Of a DNA stretch of 64,000 bases, positions 22,830 through 35,622 are shown piece after piece. Below the pieces are notes generated by a model. It searched no databases. It was not told the origin of the DNA and was given only the letters and a program-made list of their open reading frames with translations. The stretch comes from Scleroderma bovista. Lineage: Eukaryota; Basidiomycota; Agaricomycetes; Boletales; Sclerodermataceae. Within the stretch, counting starts at the first letter, position 1; each line of letters opens with the position of its first letter. The stretch is from NCBI GenBank assembly GCA_037178675.1, contig JAYMGJ010000086.1, forward strand, positions 124,001 through 188,000, in the 5' to 3' direction. A program made the translations under genes and the position numbers.

Positions 22830-25800
22830 CTAGATCTCCTCGTCGTCTGAAAGGACAAGTCGGCGCTTTGGTACTGGCCGATGCACCGCAGTTTTCTGCC
22901 CATTCGTCCCTCGATCAGAATCACTCGATATATGAACTGGATCAGATGCCTCAGATTTCTTCTGGACAAGTCGAGGCTTAGGGCGCGGCTTGGGCGCGGG
23001 GGGCGGTGTCGGCGACCGGCTACTGCGGAGAAATCGAGTGACCTCGTCATCACTCGAATTACCACTGTCAGAATCGACGTTGACCACCGTGACGTCTGGC
23101 GCTGGACTCGATGTGCGTGCCCGTTTGAACCCCGCGCCGTCCTGAGGTTTTCTCTGAGTTTTTCGCCGCTTCTTGGTCCCAGTGGCCCGCATCGTCGCGA
23201 CTCGTCCGCTCTCTTCGGCTGCTCTGGCAGTTCGCTCGCGCAGCACCTTTTCTCGCTCCAAAAATGCATCCATATCTCCGCATTCATCATCACTGTCTTC
23301 GATGAATTGCGCCGATTTATATTTTTTCTCTTCCTTCTTCTTTTTCTCCTTTTTACGTTTCGGCTCATCGTCAGGAAGTTCGCCGACTTCATCGGGCGAT
23401 TGCGATCGTCGTCGTCTGCGTCTTCTTGCCTTCTTGGTAATCAGCGCATTGGCCTTCTTACCCTCAAGGCCGATGGGATGATGCAGGAATTGGTCGATAA
23501 CGTCGTGCCTGTCCTGTAGGACAGAAGGAACTATCTTTGCAGGGACCACCCATTGTAGCTCATCTGCACCTGCGAGACGTCAGCTGTGAGTCTGGATACA
23601 AGGCAGAAACAGCACACCTTCATCCTGGACCGTGAAGTCAAGCAGGCGGAATATGAGCTTAAGTTTCGCGTTCTTCGTTGCTGCATCCGCGTGTTCGTCG
23701 CTGATGTAAGGAATTGCTGAAACCAATTTCAATCCATCACATTCGCGAAGGCTGGCGACAGACCCACCATAATCTTTAAACTTGGATATTGCCTCCTTGG
23801 AAGGGATACCACGTAGATGTGGATTATCCCCCGCATCGTCGGCGTCATCCACGTCTTTCTGATCGGTCTCTTCGGTGATTCGTCGACGCTGGCGAACGAC
23901 CAATACAAGAATCTGTTGCACCGCAAACATTGGTCAGCACAGCACCGGGACGCAAGCCGATTACTTACGTCTTTCACCCATTCAACTAGATCACGTTGGC
24001 TATCCTCAACAAGTGCAGCAACGGCGATTCCGACTTGTTCGCTCCAAGAATAACCTTTCTTAACTTGCACTTCTGTGGATTGGTTTCTGGTATCTTCCAT
24101 GGTATCACGTGTGCGTTCAGGCTTCCGTTCCGGCTCCCAACTTGAGTACTGTTTCCAGTGTCCGCGGTTCATAGGGAACAGCGCCTAGACGGGCTTCGAT
24201 AAGCAACTCAAAGCGTGCGTGCTCCAATTGCAGACATGAATGCCTCACCTCAATCGCGAGGAACGGCTCCTCCTCCAGGGCCTTGAAGAATCTCCGTAGT
24301 ATGAATGCTATTATTTGCACCAGATCCTTGTACGGCTGGTCCTTCGGAAGCGATCGTTGATCATCGAGAATCGATTTGAAGAGGGCCAACGTTGAGACCT
24401 ACCAACGTCTGTCACACTTCCATTCTTTAACGATGGCTCAGTACGCACATTGAAGTATAACCCCTCTGCTTTCACCTTCACAGCCTGCCTGTGAATGAGA
24501 TTCACAACCCTTTTCATGAGCTCTGGGGAATCGAACTCCTTGTAACGCGAGAGATAGGTCAACAACGTCCGAGTGATCTCTGGGTGCGCGAATTTCTGAC
24601 GGAAGGGGATGTTATCATTATCAGTAATGTCGTGCGGATGCTGCGTGGCCCCCCTACCATCTCGAAAGCTTCGAAGGTGAACATTGTCTCGTGCACCACT
24701 TCCTCCACGCTGTCATCTGCTGCCTCGTCTTCGACATCAGGTACACCGTCCTCCTCGGTCGTTCCATTTGCTTAAAGTTCGTGTCACCGATATTACGGGT
24801 CGGTACAGAGGTCGGATCTAGAATTACCTTTCCCCTTTGTTCTCCTGGTGGCCTTCTTCTTTCTCACGTACATTGCTCCACTATTTTGCTTTCCCCATCT
24901 TTCGAGCATCCGCAGAAGCGCATAGGCCAGGTGGACACTGGCATCGAGGTAGTTTAATGACTGCGTGCCTTCTTTGAAGGAGCGGAGGCTTTCCAGAGCG
25001 ATATCCAGAACATCGCCGTTATAGATGAGTTGTTGTTGGAGCAACCTCGCTGCCTCATCGAGATTGGAGTCGGAAATTACCGACGAAGCCATGATGTCGA
25101 TCAGGAGAAGCAACTGTGTCAGGCATTCGATACCTGCCTGCAGCTCGGTCCACATCTTGGGCTATGCAACGATAAGGATATCACATGTATCAACTAGAGA
25201 AACGAATGCGACGCGGGCGATATGCTGCTGCATTCCATACCTTTTCTTCCATAGCACCCCGCATGCGTTTCAGGACCCATACTATCCAGCTTCGGTCGGT
25301 GACTTCTGCCACCAAACCAAGGCTCCATTTCCGCTGGATATCGACCGCGTTCTCTTTTGACCTGGATGTGAGGAAGAACTCAAGGAACCACTTGGTGGTG
25401 TATAATAAACGGAGATGATCCTTTTCGGTTATTTTCGGCCTCTCGGATTTGATGTCCCGAAGTAGGGAGGCTAGAAATGCTGCAAAGTATGATGAACAAC
25501 ACAATCAGCAACGAGAGGAGGGGTGGCTACGGTTGAAGCAGGCTTCGACAAATTCCCTAGCAAAACCTTGCAAGACTATCTTTGCCTCTGTCGACAGATT
25601 ATCCTCTCTAGCCAATTCGTCAATTTTGTTGGGCTTCTTTCCCTTGCCTCGCTTCGCGATGTCCAGTATGTCACCTGATTCTTTGCTGATCGCAGTTTGG
25701 CGATGGAGGACCAATGGCCTTGAGGACGTGGAAGCTTGCGGCCCCGCGGATGTTAGATCGGCATCATCGCGAGGAGCCTGGGTCTTCTTATTGAGCTGAA

Positions 25801-26798
25801 CAGTGAGTGTGGTACCGAACCGTGAATGCCGCGAAGCCGCATATCGTGCAAGGTCCCTTTTTTGCTTGTCCTCCGCAGCCAAAAGACGTTGGAGGCTTTG
25901 CGCAGGTTGCTGAAACAAAAGACCGAACTCACGCTCATACATACGGTCAATATAAATGAAGTCCCACCTTCGTCTGGTCAGTCGCCAGCGACATGGGCTT
26001 GATGCCCCTGAACAACAGATAGAAGATTTCCAGAACCAGCGTATTGAATGAATTAAAAAGTGGATCGTTGTCATTGTTGGAAGCAATGGTCAAGAGAAGT
26101 TCCAATGTGTGTGTTTCAGAAAATGACTTGACGAGTTTGCTTTGGAGAGAGGAGAACTCGGCCTGGTCGGCGCTGAGATGCAGATTCACCGGCAGGTCTT
26201 TGATGAATGCGAGGTTTCGGATGAGATGGAGAATCACATTGACAAGCTGGCCGTCGCGTTCCGTGCGTTCTTTGACTGATTTCGACAGAGGGGGTAACAT
26301 GACGCCAAAGAGAGCTTGCATGACACCAGGTTTGAGGAGCGCAGCCTTGTAATTGAGATGGCTAAACGTGAGCTGGGTGTAGTCGGTTCCTTTGTCCAGT
26401 TCTTCGTCCAGCTCCTTCAGCTCCTCTGCCATATCGATTGGCCAGGTCATCGCAGTCATCAAATCGGCACATGCTATCGCCCGCTTGTCTTCGACGAGTC
26501 CTTTCCCGGCTGTAGCAAGGAGGATGGGAACCAAGTCGTTGGACAGAACCCGTGTTTCCCAAAAGACACGCGCTACACTGCGTTCGTCGTCTGTGTCGTC
26601 CATGCGCCATAGTTTTTTCAGGTCTCTCAGACAACCCATCACCTCGTCTCCCATGCGGTACACGCCACCTTCATACCCACCGAGGGCGTCGACGACGCGC
26701 TTGATGATGGGTTCCAGCGTTTGTCTGTTATCAGAACCCTCGCCTTTGTCTGATCCATGCGAAGAATGTATCGAAATCACGTCGTCGTCGTCGTTCAT
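22830..26798 (-). CDS. TOF1: Fork-protection protein Tof1/Swi1 (Timeless family)
   Basis: Timeless-family proteins travel with the replication fork and, with Csm3/Swi3, stabilise stalled forks. The start at 26798 gives an acidic MNDDDDVISIHSSHG, then the conserved N-terminal block: IIKRVVDALGGYE, then CLRDLKKLWRMDD, then ILLATAGKGLVEDKRAIACA and LMTAMTWPIDMAEELKEL, then LNYKAALLKPGVMQALFGVM, NVILHLIRNLAFIKDLP, and LLLTIASNNDNDPLFNSFN with EIFYLLFRGIKP. The gene continues through at least seven exons with short introns. It includes RHSRFGTTLTVQL (about 25800), an Arg/Lys-rich run, and a long acidic and basic tail ending LVLSDDEEI-stop. Length above 1100 residues suits the family. Tandem with the two following minus-strand nuclear genes. 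Confidence 0.92.
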
Positions 26799-27082
26799 GG
26801 CGGTAAGGACTGAGTCACAGAAGGTCACAGGTGAACGCGATATGTCACACCACGTGATCTCTGTCACGGTCACACCCTTCTACAGCTTATTACGTCCCTA
26901 CCCTTGAGTCTACCACAGGATTCCAAATCTCAGATCATTGGCACGTCTGCCTCGTGTGTGCTTGACTTCCATGCGGGAAAATAAAAGTTTGATAGATTGT
27001 GTCCGTCCGATCAGTGGCACGGCCAATGCACCAATAAATAACGAAAAAAATCCTCCACATTCTCAAACATATGAGGGTAGAG

Positions 27083-28028
27083 CTACGAGGCGCCGTTCTT
27101 CTTGGCAGCCTCCTTCTCTTTCTTGAGTCTCTCCCTTTCTGCCTCCGCTTTCACAGCCTCATGTGCAGCATCGTTGAGACCCAGCCTGTTGCGTGCAATC
27201 TGCGGTGGAAAAAGGACTCAGCCAAATATTCCTAATGGGCCACGAGAGCAAGAACTGAGATCGATGGCGTACCTCGATGGCGTAGAACTGCATCCGGGTA
27301 ACTGATAACACGTACAGATCAGCGGGGATCTCTGATGTGCATGCAAAACACCTGGAGGCACAACGAACCGAAGATAGTGTTCGTTTCAGAATATTCCCCC
27401 CTTGCGTCCGTCCTGATCAGTGAGCCGAAGTTGAAGTCTTTCACCTTTTTCTCATATCTACACGGATGGGGATGGCTGTTAAACTTTCATGTGATCAGAT
27501 CCGGGAGGGTGTGGACTAACGCATTGATGAAGGCTCTCCACCGCTTCTTCCCGTCTTCACTCTTGAGCCAATCTTCATCGAGCTTGATGAGTTTCTCGTG
27601 TTCATTCTCAACCAGCTCTGGAAATGCGGAAATTACGTGCTCGTAGATTTCATCATCCAATCTGCGATGTGCTCAGGGACTGAAATTCTGCAGAGGGGGA
27701 GATGCACTCACTTCGAGAGCTTCAACTGTCTCGGTGGGACTTTCTCGAGGAGGCCCCAGTACGTCTTTGCATGGGATGAGAAGGACGGTCTGTGGATTCA
27801 AACGGGCGTCGTACTGACCTGGGCGTGCTCTACGGCCTTGACTGCAAATCTGGTGATGCCGATAGATCTATCTGTCAATGGGCGCCCCAGCCTAGAGATC
27901 CCCCTCACTCACTGTTTTTCGATCTTCATGAAAGAACAGCGGTCAGCAACTAACTAATGGAAGACTTTCAGAAGACACACATCGGCAAGATTTTCCGCTT
28001 GGTTTGGGTCAAATCCTGGTATCGACAT
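27083..28028 (-). CDS. PBDC1-like protein (polysaccharide biosynthesis domain family)
   Basis: The start at 28028 gives MSIPGFDPNQAENLAD. Short introns then join IEKQ, FAVKAVEHAQ, a YWGLLEKVPP(R)QLKLSK segment, LDDEIYEHVISAFPELVENE, LIKLDEDWLKSEDGKKRWR (about 27540) and, after an intron near 27480, KVKDFNFGSLIRTDAREEYS with the C-terminal FYAIEIARNRLGLNDAAHE. It ends in a Lys/Glu-rich tail at 27083. This order matches PBDC1 (human CXorf26 homologue), a small conserved eukaryotic protein; its exact role is not settled, though nuclear and chaperone links have been proposed. The tail has a Lys/Glu-rich helix typical of the family. Confidence 0.87.
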
Positions 28029-28082
28029 CGTTTCTGATTACGTCCAAGTCCGAGTTGATTCATCCCCCTCACACATGCCCAA

Positions 28083-28098
28083 TTTAGGGTTAGGGTTA
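28083..28098. promoter_or_regulatory. Interstitial telomere-like motif (telobox) upstream of the PBDC1-like gene
   Basis: TTTAGGGTTAGGGTTA, about two and a half TTAGGG units, lies 55-70 bp upstream of the PBDC1-like start and about 55 bp past the stop of the ZZZ3-like gene. On the coding strand of the target gene it reads TAACCCTAACCCTAAA, the shape of a telobox bound by TRF/Tbf1-type Myb proteins. Function is inferred. Confidence 0.5.
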
Positions 28099-28153
28099 AA
28101 TCGCAGTATCTCAAGGCACAGGCTATGGCGACAACAGACGAAACCCCATCCCC

Positions 28154-29653
28154 TCAATTACCTTTACCCTTATCTACGTCAAGCCCGAACCGCTTCAACT
28201 TCTCAAAATACTTCTGAACCCGACTCGCTACCTGTCTCGGTGTCCTCCGTCCTCCCATGGCCTGCGATATCTTTGCCCAGCTGCACAGGAACAGTGAAGA
28301 GTGTGACCAGACGCGCAAGTCGAAACACATACCGATTCCTCTCTCCATCCGGAATTTCATCCAAGAGTCGCTCTAGTAGATGTTGTTCAGATACCGACCA
28401 TACTTGCTTGTACGTATCAGAGCGTGACTTGTTCATCTCGGTGTTTGCATCTGCAGAGGAGGACAGTGGCTCCGTCTTCGGCTTCCGAGTTGCACTCTTG
28501 ACTTCCGATGACTCCCTGGATCGCTTCCCGAGCGATGACGGAGAAGGAAGTGCCGAAGAAGGATCTTTGAGTTCCACAGGTCCTTGGGGTTGCAGTTTCA
28601 GAGATGGTTTCCGTATTCGAGACGACCGGGCAGAGAGGTCAGTTGGGTAGGCTGGTGCACGGCCAGCTCTACCGAGTCCATGTTCTGAATGTCGTCCGGA
28701 TTGGTGTATAGGTGTTGCACAAGAACTGTCGGCGTCCTCCTCACCTTGGACGGAAGTCCCGTCCACGGGGGTAGGAAGAGTAGAATGGAGTGTGATTCCC
28801 GTGCTGGCGTCTACCTCGGTGCTCTCATCATCATCATCATCATGGTGCATGAACATTGAATCCGAACCCTCTTCCCCAAGTTTGCACCCAACGGCCAAGT
28901 CGGGTCTGACTTTTCGTTTCTTTAGCTCGCGCGTGCGAGTCGATTGCTGCATGGATGGGGTGCGTGTTTCGGATTTATCTTCAGAGAGTGGAGTGGGTAG
29001 AATAGTAGTAGGTGGCTCTGGGTCATTAGTGTCATTAGAGGTAAAAGTAGGATCGAGGGTTGAGTCTGAGTGGGCGGTGCGGTATATACTTTCGAGGACG
29101 GGGTCGACGATAATTTTGCGAGCGTCCTTCACAAGTTTCTGAAGTGCGGAGAGGGGTGACCGTTGTACTGGTTGGGGAACAGTGCGCTGAGTATGATGGA
29201 GTCTCGTTCGTATGGCGAGCGTGCGGAGCGGGGTTGGATCTGCTATTATGCGTCGGGGGATGGAACAGGAAGACGGCCGAGTTGACGCACCACATGAGAA
29301 TGCCTGCCAGTCAATCTTGTCTGGAAATGTTGCGCTGGGATGATACGCTTCGAGCTTGAGAATTTTGTCCCCATCCCCCAAGAGGCCCTAAGCTGGAGTT
29401 TAACTGCTGTGCCGCAGGGTGGTGTGGCTATGGGCGCAGCACTGTGCAACGTGCACATACCTGCGTATCGCTGCTCGACCGAGCGAGTGCCTCCCCCCTC
29501 AGCTGCTTGAGTCTCTCGATATCTGCCTGAGTGCGCGTGAGCAACGATCGCTGGCGTTGGATGTAGGCAGACAGCGCCTCGAGTCTGGGGAGTGTCAGTG
29601 AGAATTCGAATCAGCAGCACCAGTGCATACGTGTCGGCGCGTCTCGAGTCCAT
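28154..29653 (-). CDS. ZZZ3-like SANT/Myb chromatin protein
   Basis: Start 29653: MDSRRADT is joined by an intron in frame to a coiled coil, LEALSAYIQRQRSLLTRTQ and ADIERLKQLRGEALA. A middle exon has KILKLEAYHPSATFPDKIDW, and LSALQKLVKDARKIIVDPVL. The long central exon is Ser/Pro/Asp-rich with a run of Asp codons near 28815-28840. The C-terminal SANT/Myb domain starts VWSVSEQHLLERLLDEIPDG. A 52-nt intron (28281-28332) joins it to WAKISQAMGGRRTPRQVASR and VQKYFEKLKRFG, close to the R-T-x-KQVASRVQKYF core of animal ZZZ3, a reader subunit of the ATAC acetyltransferase complex. No ZZ zinc finger is visible. Probably nuclear. Confidence 0.82.
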
Positions 29654-29782
29654 CCGGTCGACGTCGTCGTCGTGGTCATGGCCACTTTTTGATTCGTCGA
29701 AAAGTCAAAATTTGAGACTAGGAGAGGGCGTGATTATCTAAGGAAAGTCGTTCGCACGCTTGCCCTTCTCTCATCGACGGCG
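29654..29782. promoter_or_regulatory. Short bidirectional promoter
   Basis: Only 129 bp separate the start of the ZZZ3-like gene (-) from the start of the Ser/Pro-rich gene (+). No TATA box seen. Confidence 0.6.
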
Positions 29783-32033
29783 ATGTCGATGCACACGGCG
29801 TCGTCGACGTCGCTGCCGTCGAGCATTGCGAACCTCAACGCGCTGGCCTCTCCGCGCAGAATGTCGTCACCGACCTCGCCGAACCTGGTGTGCCACTATC
29901 ATACAGCGATGTCATGCAAACTGACCGGCGATGCAGCCCGAACCAGTCTACGTGCCACGAAGACATTCACAAGAGAGCCAGTCTGGCGATGATGGCAGTG
30001 ACGACGATGACGACGAGGGAAATCGCACGTGGGTCAGGAGCCAATCGCCATCGACGTCCGTCACCCAATTCGCCGCCAATCTCGCTCAACGCGTCGGTTC
30101 ACTTATGACACCCGTGGTATCCGCCAAACCACTCCCAACCGATGCTGAACTAGAGGCGGAGGCTATGCGAGAACGCGACAGAAGCAGGCGTGAAGCAGAA
30201 AGGATCCTCACGCGCGAAGCAGAAGAGAGAAGGGCGATGGAGGAACGTGTGTTTGCATTGATGGGCTCATCCCCACAATCATTGCCTCCGCCCACCCGCG
30301 CACGCTCAAGCACCCTTCCAAATCCTTCCTCTCCTTCAACCCCCGGAAAGGATGAAGGAACAAGCTGGTGGACAGCGGCAAAGAACAGACTAACACCTAC
30401 GAAAGAAAAGGAGCCACTTACTCCTGCACAGCAGATCATACACGACGTCAAAATACGCGAGAAGGAGAAGAAAAACTCGAAGGGTAAGGAAAAGGATAGA
30501 CCTGCCCCAACCACTCCGGGAAATTCGGCAGATTTCAATCTCAAGATTCCAATTGGTGGTCGTCAACCACGCACATCCTCGCCCACTTCCCCTAGCCCAA
30601 ACAAGACCCCAGTAAGGTTGTCACCCCAGCCAGCAGCACGCCCTCCCGTGAATCTCTCCCCGATCTCACTCCAGCGTGGTTCTTCTCCCGGTGGATCGCC
30701 TGCTCGCGAACAACCCCCTATCTATGCGACATTCACGCCCTCCGGAACATTAGATGTTCCGGGGACTCTATTGGTGATCGCTAAGCGCTTTGAGAAGCTA
30801 GAACGTTGGTCTGTTTCTCACGTCCGTGCATTGGAGGAACGCATGGGCGATGTAGAACGATGGCTCGTTGAAAGAGAAAACGAGCGTGGAAAGGAAAGCG
30901 ATGATGCCAAGCAGCCACCAGAGTCAGAACTGGGTGCACTCAGAGACGAAGTCGTCGAGTTGCAGTCGCGCATCGGAGAGCTTGGACGAGAAATGGCGCG
31001 CTTTGCAACGTCCCCTGCTGCCTTATCTGATAGCTTTTCGAGTTACGAATCTCGATTTACCGGCACCACTTCATTCACGGAGTGTTCTGCTTCACAAGAA
31101 CCAACCAGTACCGTTTCACTCGTTGGTGCGAGAGCGAACGGCATGACCACTCCGCGCCGCGTGCCCTCGCTGACTGCTCGCGAGTCCACCAGCCCCCCAC
31201 TCGCCCGCGTGAGTACACACCGCACTGGTACACGCCTACCATATCCAACGGGGGATTACGCCAGTCCTGAGGCATTCGTCTCTCCGACGCATACCCCTGC
31301 TAGTTCTCCCCCAGCAACATCCCGTCCGACGTCGATGGTGATTTCTGGTCTTCCATCGATGACCAGTCCCCTCGGGACACCGCCTGTGTCCATGTCTCCC
31401 CCTCCAATGCGCGCGATGTCCCCTACGCCCAGTGGACTCCCTGCACCGTGCCTACAAACCATTGCACGAAGAAGTGTCAGTCCTTCCCCTATACCCACTG
31501 GAAGGAAGCGGTACACGGTTGCACTCGGTGGGCCGATTGTGCCGCCTCCAGAGATCGGGGCGGGGTACGGGCGCGAGAAGGAGAGAGAGAAGAGCGATAC
31601 AGGGATTCCTTACTTCTCGTCGACCACTGAGAGTAGTGAGGACGACGACGAAGACATGTCTGAGACTGTTGGAAAGAAAGCCGCGTCTCGGGCCATGGCT
31701 GCTGCGAGATTGACTAGCGGGAGCGAGTCGAATTTGCGGAACACCTCGAGTCCGGGAAGCCGCGCGAGGGCACAGTCGGCTTATGGCAGTGCCATGAATT
31801 TGCAGGACATCCAGGCGCAGGGGAAGCACCGCTTCCGATCTCAATCGACTGATCTGCGTTCTGATTCTACGTTCGGCACCGACAGCCATCCCAGCAAATT
31901 TGTCGATCCGCTCGTTTTGCGGCGACAGTCGAAGTCAGAGAAGGTAAAGGAGAGCAAACCGTTGGTAGGTCCGGGGAAGAAGGTCCCCGTTGGCCAGCTT
32001 GTTGCGTTTTTCGACTCGGAGAGGAGGAACTGA
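29783..32033 (+). CDS. Ser/Pro-rich protein with central coiled coil, function unknown
   Basis: Two exons, 29783-29887 and 29937-32033. The 49-nt intron has GTGTGC, a CTGAC branch site and ATGCAG, and it keeps frame. The protein (about 734 residues) is low in complexity, with an acidic run after the intron (GDDGSDDDDDE), a charged helix at 30130-30250 (EAEAMRERDRSRREAERILT), a Ser/Thr/Pro-rich stretch, and a predicted coiled coil at 30770-31010 (VIAKRFEKLERWSVSHVRAL then DVERWLVEREN). A second Ser/Pro region follows. The very C-terminus is basic then ordered: GPGKKVPVGQLVAFFDSERR. I do not recognise a named family. It is followed after 219 bp by ATG1 on the same strand. Confidence 0.8.
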
Positions 32034-32252
32034 GTAGTGTAGTGTAGGACTTGTTATACCCTGTTCGCTTTGCTGTCGATTAGTAGTGTCTGCTTAGTCA
32101 TCCATGATGCTGTCTCTGAGAAACAGGTTTCCATATTGGGATGTGTACCAGTCCTGCCTCCATGAGTGACCAACTGGTCCTTGAGAGCGGATTAGCAAGT
32201 CCACCGTCCTTTAGCTTGTACACTATACACCCCTGCCTCGGTCTCTCCTTGC

Positions 32253-35200
32253 ATGCCCGGACCGGCGTCGCCTCTCGCAGCGCGCGCGCCCAGCATGACT
32301 CCTGACAAGTCAACTCCCAGGCGGAACACGGACGACGACGAAGCACGTCCATATGTTATTGTATGCGACATAGGAAAGGGAAGTTTTGCGACTGTATATA
32401 AAGGATACCATGAGGTGCGCATCCGTGGCATGTATGTTCCCTGTCCCAGACTGACCCCAAGGGCGCTAAGGAAACGCACCACCAAGTTGCGATCAAGGTC
32501 GTTCGCAAGGATATCCTGACCGCCAAGTTACTCGACAACCTCCAAAGCGAGATCGAGATCCTCAAGTCGCTGTCACACCGCCATATCACCAAGCTCATTG
32601 ATATTGTCGTATGTAGTGTTCGGCTCGTCGTTGGGGTCTGCTGTGGATGTGCCTTATCGTGACTCTAACTATCTTCACAGCGTGCGGAACGCAACATATA
32701 TCTCATTATGGAATATTGCGCTGGAGGAGATCTAACGAACTATATCAAGAAGCGTGGCCGCGTCGAGGGTCTCGAATATGCACCAACTCCAGGAGCCGCT
32801 CTTCAATACTATCCTCACCCCAAGTCTGGTGGCTTAGACGAGATTGTTGTTCGTAGCTTCTTGCGCCAACTTGGTAAGTCGTCTCCTGGAAATATACGAG
32901 TGTTCATCCATTACGTACATGACTAGCCCGAGCACTGAAATTCCTCAGAACGCGAAACCTAATCCATCGAGACATTAAACCACAGGTACTACATTTAGAG
33001 CACTCGTTTTCGCAGGACTAATTTACCCCAGAATCTCCTACTCAATCCTGCCTCACCTGAGGAGTTCGTCAAGGGACATCCTGTCGGTGTGCCAATATTG
33101 AAGATTGCAGATTTCGGCTTTGCGCGATCCCTACCAAATGCGATGTTGGCCGAAACGCTTTGCGGCTCACCGTACGTGCCTCGAAATGGTAGCCACTTTT
33201 AATATTGAGCTCGTTGACTAGATTATACATGGCACCCGAAATTCTGAGGTATGAGAAATACGACGCAAAGGCCGATTTATGGAGTGTTGGCGCTGTCCTA
33301 TATGAGATGTGTATTGGCAGACCTCCATTCCGTGCACAGAACCATGTCGAATTGCTAAAGAGAATCGAGCATTCGAAAGGCGTCAAGTTTCCCGATGAAG
33401 ACCCTTCCCTCGCACCCTCACACCCATCTACTCCCACGCCAGGTTCTTCCAAGCCAGAGGCTCTGCCGATTGTTCCTACGGATATCAAAACCCTCATTCG
33501 TGCACTCTTGAAACGCCAACCAGCCGAGCGTGCAAGTTTCGACGAGTTTTTCAAGAGCGAAGCCCTCGCGAGATCAAAGTTTCCACGATTAGCTCCCGAT
33601 ATGACATCTCGCACGTCGACTTTGATGACGGCTATGAGTTCGCAAAGAGATGATGATGCTGATGATGTCCCAATTGGACATGTTCCGGAGCATCACCGGG
33701 TCATACCGCCCGAGGTCCTCGATCCGAAGGCAATGATTCCTCCTAGCAAATTTCACTTCAGAAGGAGAGACACGAATCCGGAAGATAGCCCTGTAAATGG
33801 GCCAACTTCACGCCCAAGGTACCCAATTTCTTGACATTGGTCGTTTTTCGGTTTAATATCTTGTTTCTTTGTAGCTCCTCTTCGGCGAATGGTAAGGCGC
33901 CCACAAGTCCGCCTGTATCAGCTCAAGAACCCACCAATCCGGATGCTGATGTGCTCGCTCGCACTACTTTCGTCAAAGGTCGCGTTGGCCCTAAGCCGTT
34001 GTCCACGGAAGGCTCGATCATTCCGGGGGAATCGGAGGAGGACGGTTTGATTCGAAAGGAATACGTGCTCGTTGGCGATGTTCGCGCACTCGAATTCAAT
34101 CAAGCAGTGGATGGCATGTTGCATTTGCAAAATCAGCTATATATGACGTCTAATGCATGTTATAGAACTCAGTTCTGTTCGGCGGCGGCAGGAAATGGAA
34201 CGTAACCCCGGTTCCCCACTTCCAGACGATATTTATCCTCCAGACCGTGTCTCCTCTTCACCACTCTCCGGTTCACCCCGCTCCGCACCACCGATAACCA
34301 CTCGTAATACGACATTCCCACCTCCGCCACATCCTCACGCACCCCCCCTCTCCTCCTCGCCCTCTCGTGCCGCCTCAAATGCTCTTAGTCGTGCTATAAG
34401 TCTTGCGTCGCGCAAGCTCTTTGGCGTCTCATCGCCAAAATCGCCCATATCCCCCGGTGCCGGTCATTACCAATCGTCCTCACCACGGCGACCGCAAATT
34501 CTCATTCGGTCGCCGACGAGTGAGGGGTTGAAGGAGAAAAATGGGATGCCTGTTGAGCTTGACCCGATGGAAGACCAGTTACTGGAGTCGTTAGAGGAAC
34601 TAGCACAGAAAGCCGATGTATTGACGCACTGGGCGGACGAGATGTACGAAGGCGTTAAGGCGATTCCACAGAGTTGGTGTCTTTGGTTCATTAAATGTTG
34701 TTTGTATATTTACTGCCCTTGTTCTGCAGAACCCCTTCCAGATCCCAACAAGTTCATGCGCCGCGAAGGAGAGGCAGAGAAACACGCTATACGAAGACGA
34801 AACGCAGTTCAGGATGCGGAGTGTAACGCCGTAACATGTGTTGCAGTGTATATGCTCTTGATGTCTTTCTCCCAGAAGGGGATCAACAAGCTCCGGAATT
34901 ACCAAGAACATCTGCGAATGCGACATCCAGACGGGGAATTTACGGTTAGTGAAGGTTTTGACGATGGTGAGGTTTTGTTTCATATTGACAAGAGAGGGAA
35001 GCTGATCAATCGTATTAGCGCTTTCTTGGTTTAAGGAACAGTTTATCAAATGCAATGACCGTGCAGCGCTCGTGAAGACTTGGTTGCCTGCCCAATATGA
35101 TGGTCCCAAAATTTATCTCGAACAACTGGTCTACGACCGCGCATTGCTGCTCGTAAGTCATTTGAAGTTTACTTCCCTCCGTTTACTTCCCTCCGTTTAC

Positions 35201-35622
35201 TTCCCTCCGCCGATTCTGAACATCGCTTTCTCTGCCTAGAGCCGAACTGCGGCACGGAAGGAACTGCTAGATCAAGCGGCAACGCCTACCGAATGCGAGA
35301 AGCTCTATGAGGAATCGCTTTGGTGTCTCTACACCCTCCAATATGACCTCCAACAAGACAACCCGTTTTCGGAGGAAGACCGCACCACGATCGCCACATG
35401 TATGTCCTTCTTTCCCCCTCATATGCCTGCTCACTGGTATCCGCAGGGATAACCCGCACGAAGCTCCGCCTCGTTAGGTGCCGAGCAAGGATGAACATGA
35501 CCGCGAGGGATCGCATAAAGGATGCTCTCGCGGACCAGAACTTGGACGACGCACGGTATCCGCCACCGTGGGATCCGCAGGCTGCTGAACAAGTGCAGCA
35601 GCAGCATCGAGCACGATCGTGA
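32253..35622 (+). CDS. ATG1: Autophagy-initiating Ser/Thr kinase Atg1 (ULK family)
   Basis: The kinase domain reads across several short introns: [14 protein letters not shown] (glycine loop), [20 protein letters not shown] with [62 protein letters not shown] (catalytic loop, split by an intron at about 32985), [19 protein letters not shown] with TLCGSP, an intron, and [20 protein letters not shown]. After [18 protein letters not shown] the middle is long, Ser/Pro-rich and acidic. The C-terminal EAT/tMIT-type region contains [40 protein letters not shown], and [20 protein letters not shown]. Known role: with Atg13 and Atg17-type partners it starts autophagosome formation. All key kinase residues (Lys, HRD, DFG) are present. 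The first intron model (35 nt) is unusually short and may be misplaced. Confidence 0.93.
35167..35208 (+). repeat. Tandem 14-bp repeat inside an ATG1 intron
   Basis: Three exact copies of GTTTACTTCCCTCC lie in the intron 35153-35239. The intron is 87 nt, longer than the other introns mapped in this gene; the expansion accounts for most of the excess. Confidence 0.9.
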
